Positions 62,966 through 64,000 of a stretch of 64,000 bases of DNA are shown here, in pieces. The translations under genes and the position numbers were made by a program. A model generated the notes under the pieces. It did no database searches and was not told the origin of the DNA. It worked only from the letters and a program-made list of their open reading frames with translations. The DNA is taken from assembly GCA_905250025.1 (NCBI GenBank), contig CAJNOJ010000006.1, forward strand, positions 1 to 64,000. The letters run 5' to 3'. The DNA is from Adineta ricciae (Eukaryota; Rotifera; Eurotatoria; Adinetida; Adinetidae). Position 1 is the stretch's first letter. Every line of letters starts with the position of its first letter.

Positions 62966-64000
62966 TTAGGAATTATCATTCATTAAAGGTCGTAGTTTAT
63001 TTGCAACTGTTTCCAACATTTTGATGTTCTCTTTTTCCATTGCGGGTCGATTGAATTTCGAGAGCAACGGTCGTTTTAGCCCGTCCCGTAATCTAGAAAA
63101 TAACATGAATTAGCAGATGCATATGGTATTGTCTTTTTTTAAACTTACTTTTCGACAACTATCAAAGCTGTGCGTGGGGCCACACGGGCGAATGGTGAAT
63201 CTGGGTTACCATAATTGTCAAAGAAAACTGACCACCGTTTATCCATAATGAGATCCAACAGCTAGAAGAAATACTTTCGATATCGATTTTCGCTTTTGAG
63301 AAATCTTACTTGGCGTAAATCTTGAAAACAGAGTAACAAAGTTTCACTATCTAGATTTGCAATATTAATTTTCGATGCGAACACTACAAATCAAGGAAAT
63401 AGAATGCAAGAATCCGTATTTAACAAAAAATGATCATACCTTCGCATTGCATCAGATCCAAACTCATTTGTTCGAGTGCTCCGAATGATATAGCTTTCAC
63501 ATCTTGACTAAGAAGGATATTTGTTAGTGAGTTTGAGATATGTTTGCATGCTGATAGACATGTTGTTTGAGATAATTGGGTCTAAAAGTACGGAATATTG
63601 TCGAATGAAACAAGTTTCGAAGAACTAAATTATGTGAAAAATGGATTAAGGTATTAGCAGTACATAATCTTTTAGATATCCCATCTAGATTCAAACGAGC
63701 AAATCAGCTTTAATATTTCGGTGTTTTTTAATAGACCGATATCTATAAGTGAGAAGGAATGTGTTAACTGAACTTACTTTTCTCTAGAAAAGAAATAGAA
63801 ATTCGTTTAATAAAAAGAAAGAAGTAATGAGAAAATCGATCTTGCAAACGAAAAGACAATCTCTTACAGGCAGATGTGTAAATGCACGGAAGGTATTTTC
63901 GAGAAATTGGATTGTTGTAGTGATATAATCACTGGCAACACCAAATGCTTCTGGCATCATCCAATCGTAGGAAGCTAGAATAAAGTTTCAATTAGAAATA
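62966..64000 (-). CDS. EXOC6: Exocyst complex component 6 (Sec15), C-terminal part, cut at window edge
   Basis: C-terminal exons only; the gene continues beyond 64000 on the right. Exons seen: 63868-63974 or so (SYDWMMPEAFGVASDYITTT then FRAFTHLP), 63440-63581 (TQLSQTTCLSACKHISNSLT, VKAISFGALEQMSLDLMQCE), about 63311-63385 (VFASKINIANLDSETLLLCF, QDLRQ), about 63150-63258 (LLDLIMDKRWSVFFDNYGNP, VAPRTALIVVEK), and 63091-62966 (LRDGLKRPLLSKFNRPAMEK, ETVANKLRPLMNDNS, stop). These match Sec15 near its end: FTHLPGKVAQTACMSACQHL, DLRQLLDL, NTALTLLEK, VVKQLRSL. Sec15 binds Rab11/Sec4 on secretory vesicles within the exocyst. The frame is intact across the junctions checked. Confidence 0.88.

Overview
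This is nuclear DNA from a small-genome animal, most likely a bdelloid rotifer (inference). It is AT-rich and gene-dense. Most introns are about 50-65 bp with GTAAG-type donors. It holds many animal families: NCKX exchanger, steryl-sulfatase-like enzyme, metaxin, exocyst subunits, RGM-like protein, aromatic amino acid decarboxylase, PR/SET zinc finger, PRP4 kinase, sequestosome-1/p62, phospholipid scramblase, peptide GPCR, SRP14, RhoGDI, TBK1/IKKe and RPRD1. For genes marked 'frame closes' I placed every exon by hand and the exon sum is a multiple of three with no internal stop. No rRNA, tRNA, CRISPR array or intact transposon was recognised.

Layout. 1-6.1 kb is a gene-poor, repeat-bearing left arm. 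It carries a head-to-head pair of tiny secreted CxxxC...CxxxC peptides (1521-1700 minus, 2413-2595 plus), two degenerate repeats and an intronless, broken epoxide hydrolase pseudogene. 6.1-20 kb: NCKX (minus), an unrecognised 341-residue protein (plus), a sulfatase (minus), metaxin (plus), EXOC5/Sec10 (plus) and a four-helix membrane protein (plus). 21.8-31.7 kb: a long disordered Q/P-rich protein, a TATA-driven secreted peptide, an RGM-like GPI protein, an unknown membrane protein and an aromatic L-amino acid decarboxylase. 31.9-46.9 kb, all minus: PR/SET zinc finger, a secretory C2H2/His-tail membrane protein, an SLC35-type transporter, an FHA-PRP4 kinase fusion, mitochondrial ribosomal protein mL48 and p62. 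48.6-64 kb: scramblase (minus), peptide GPCR (plus) facing tail-to-tail a neuropeptide-like precursor (minus), a small coiled-coil protein, SRP14, RhoGDI and TBK1 (all minus), RPRD1 (plus), and the 3' part of EXOC6/Sec15 (minus), cut by the window edge.

The most striking observation is the gene at 40727-43560. Twelve exons close into one 722-codon frame joining an N-terminal FHA domain of SNIP1 type to a complete PRP4 (PRPF4B) kinase. These are normally two separate spliceosome-associated proteins. Other leads are the CX3C peptide pair, the candidate neuropeptide precursor beside a peptide GPCR, a secretory C2H2 protein with a His-rich tail, a 20-nt microexon in NCKX, and p62, TBK1 and two exocyst subunits lying within one 64 kb window.
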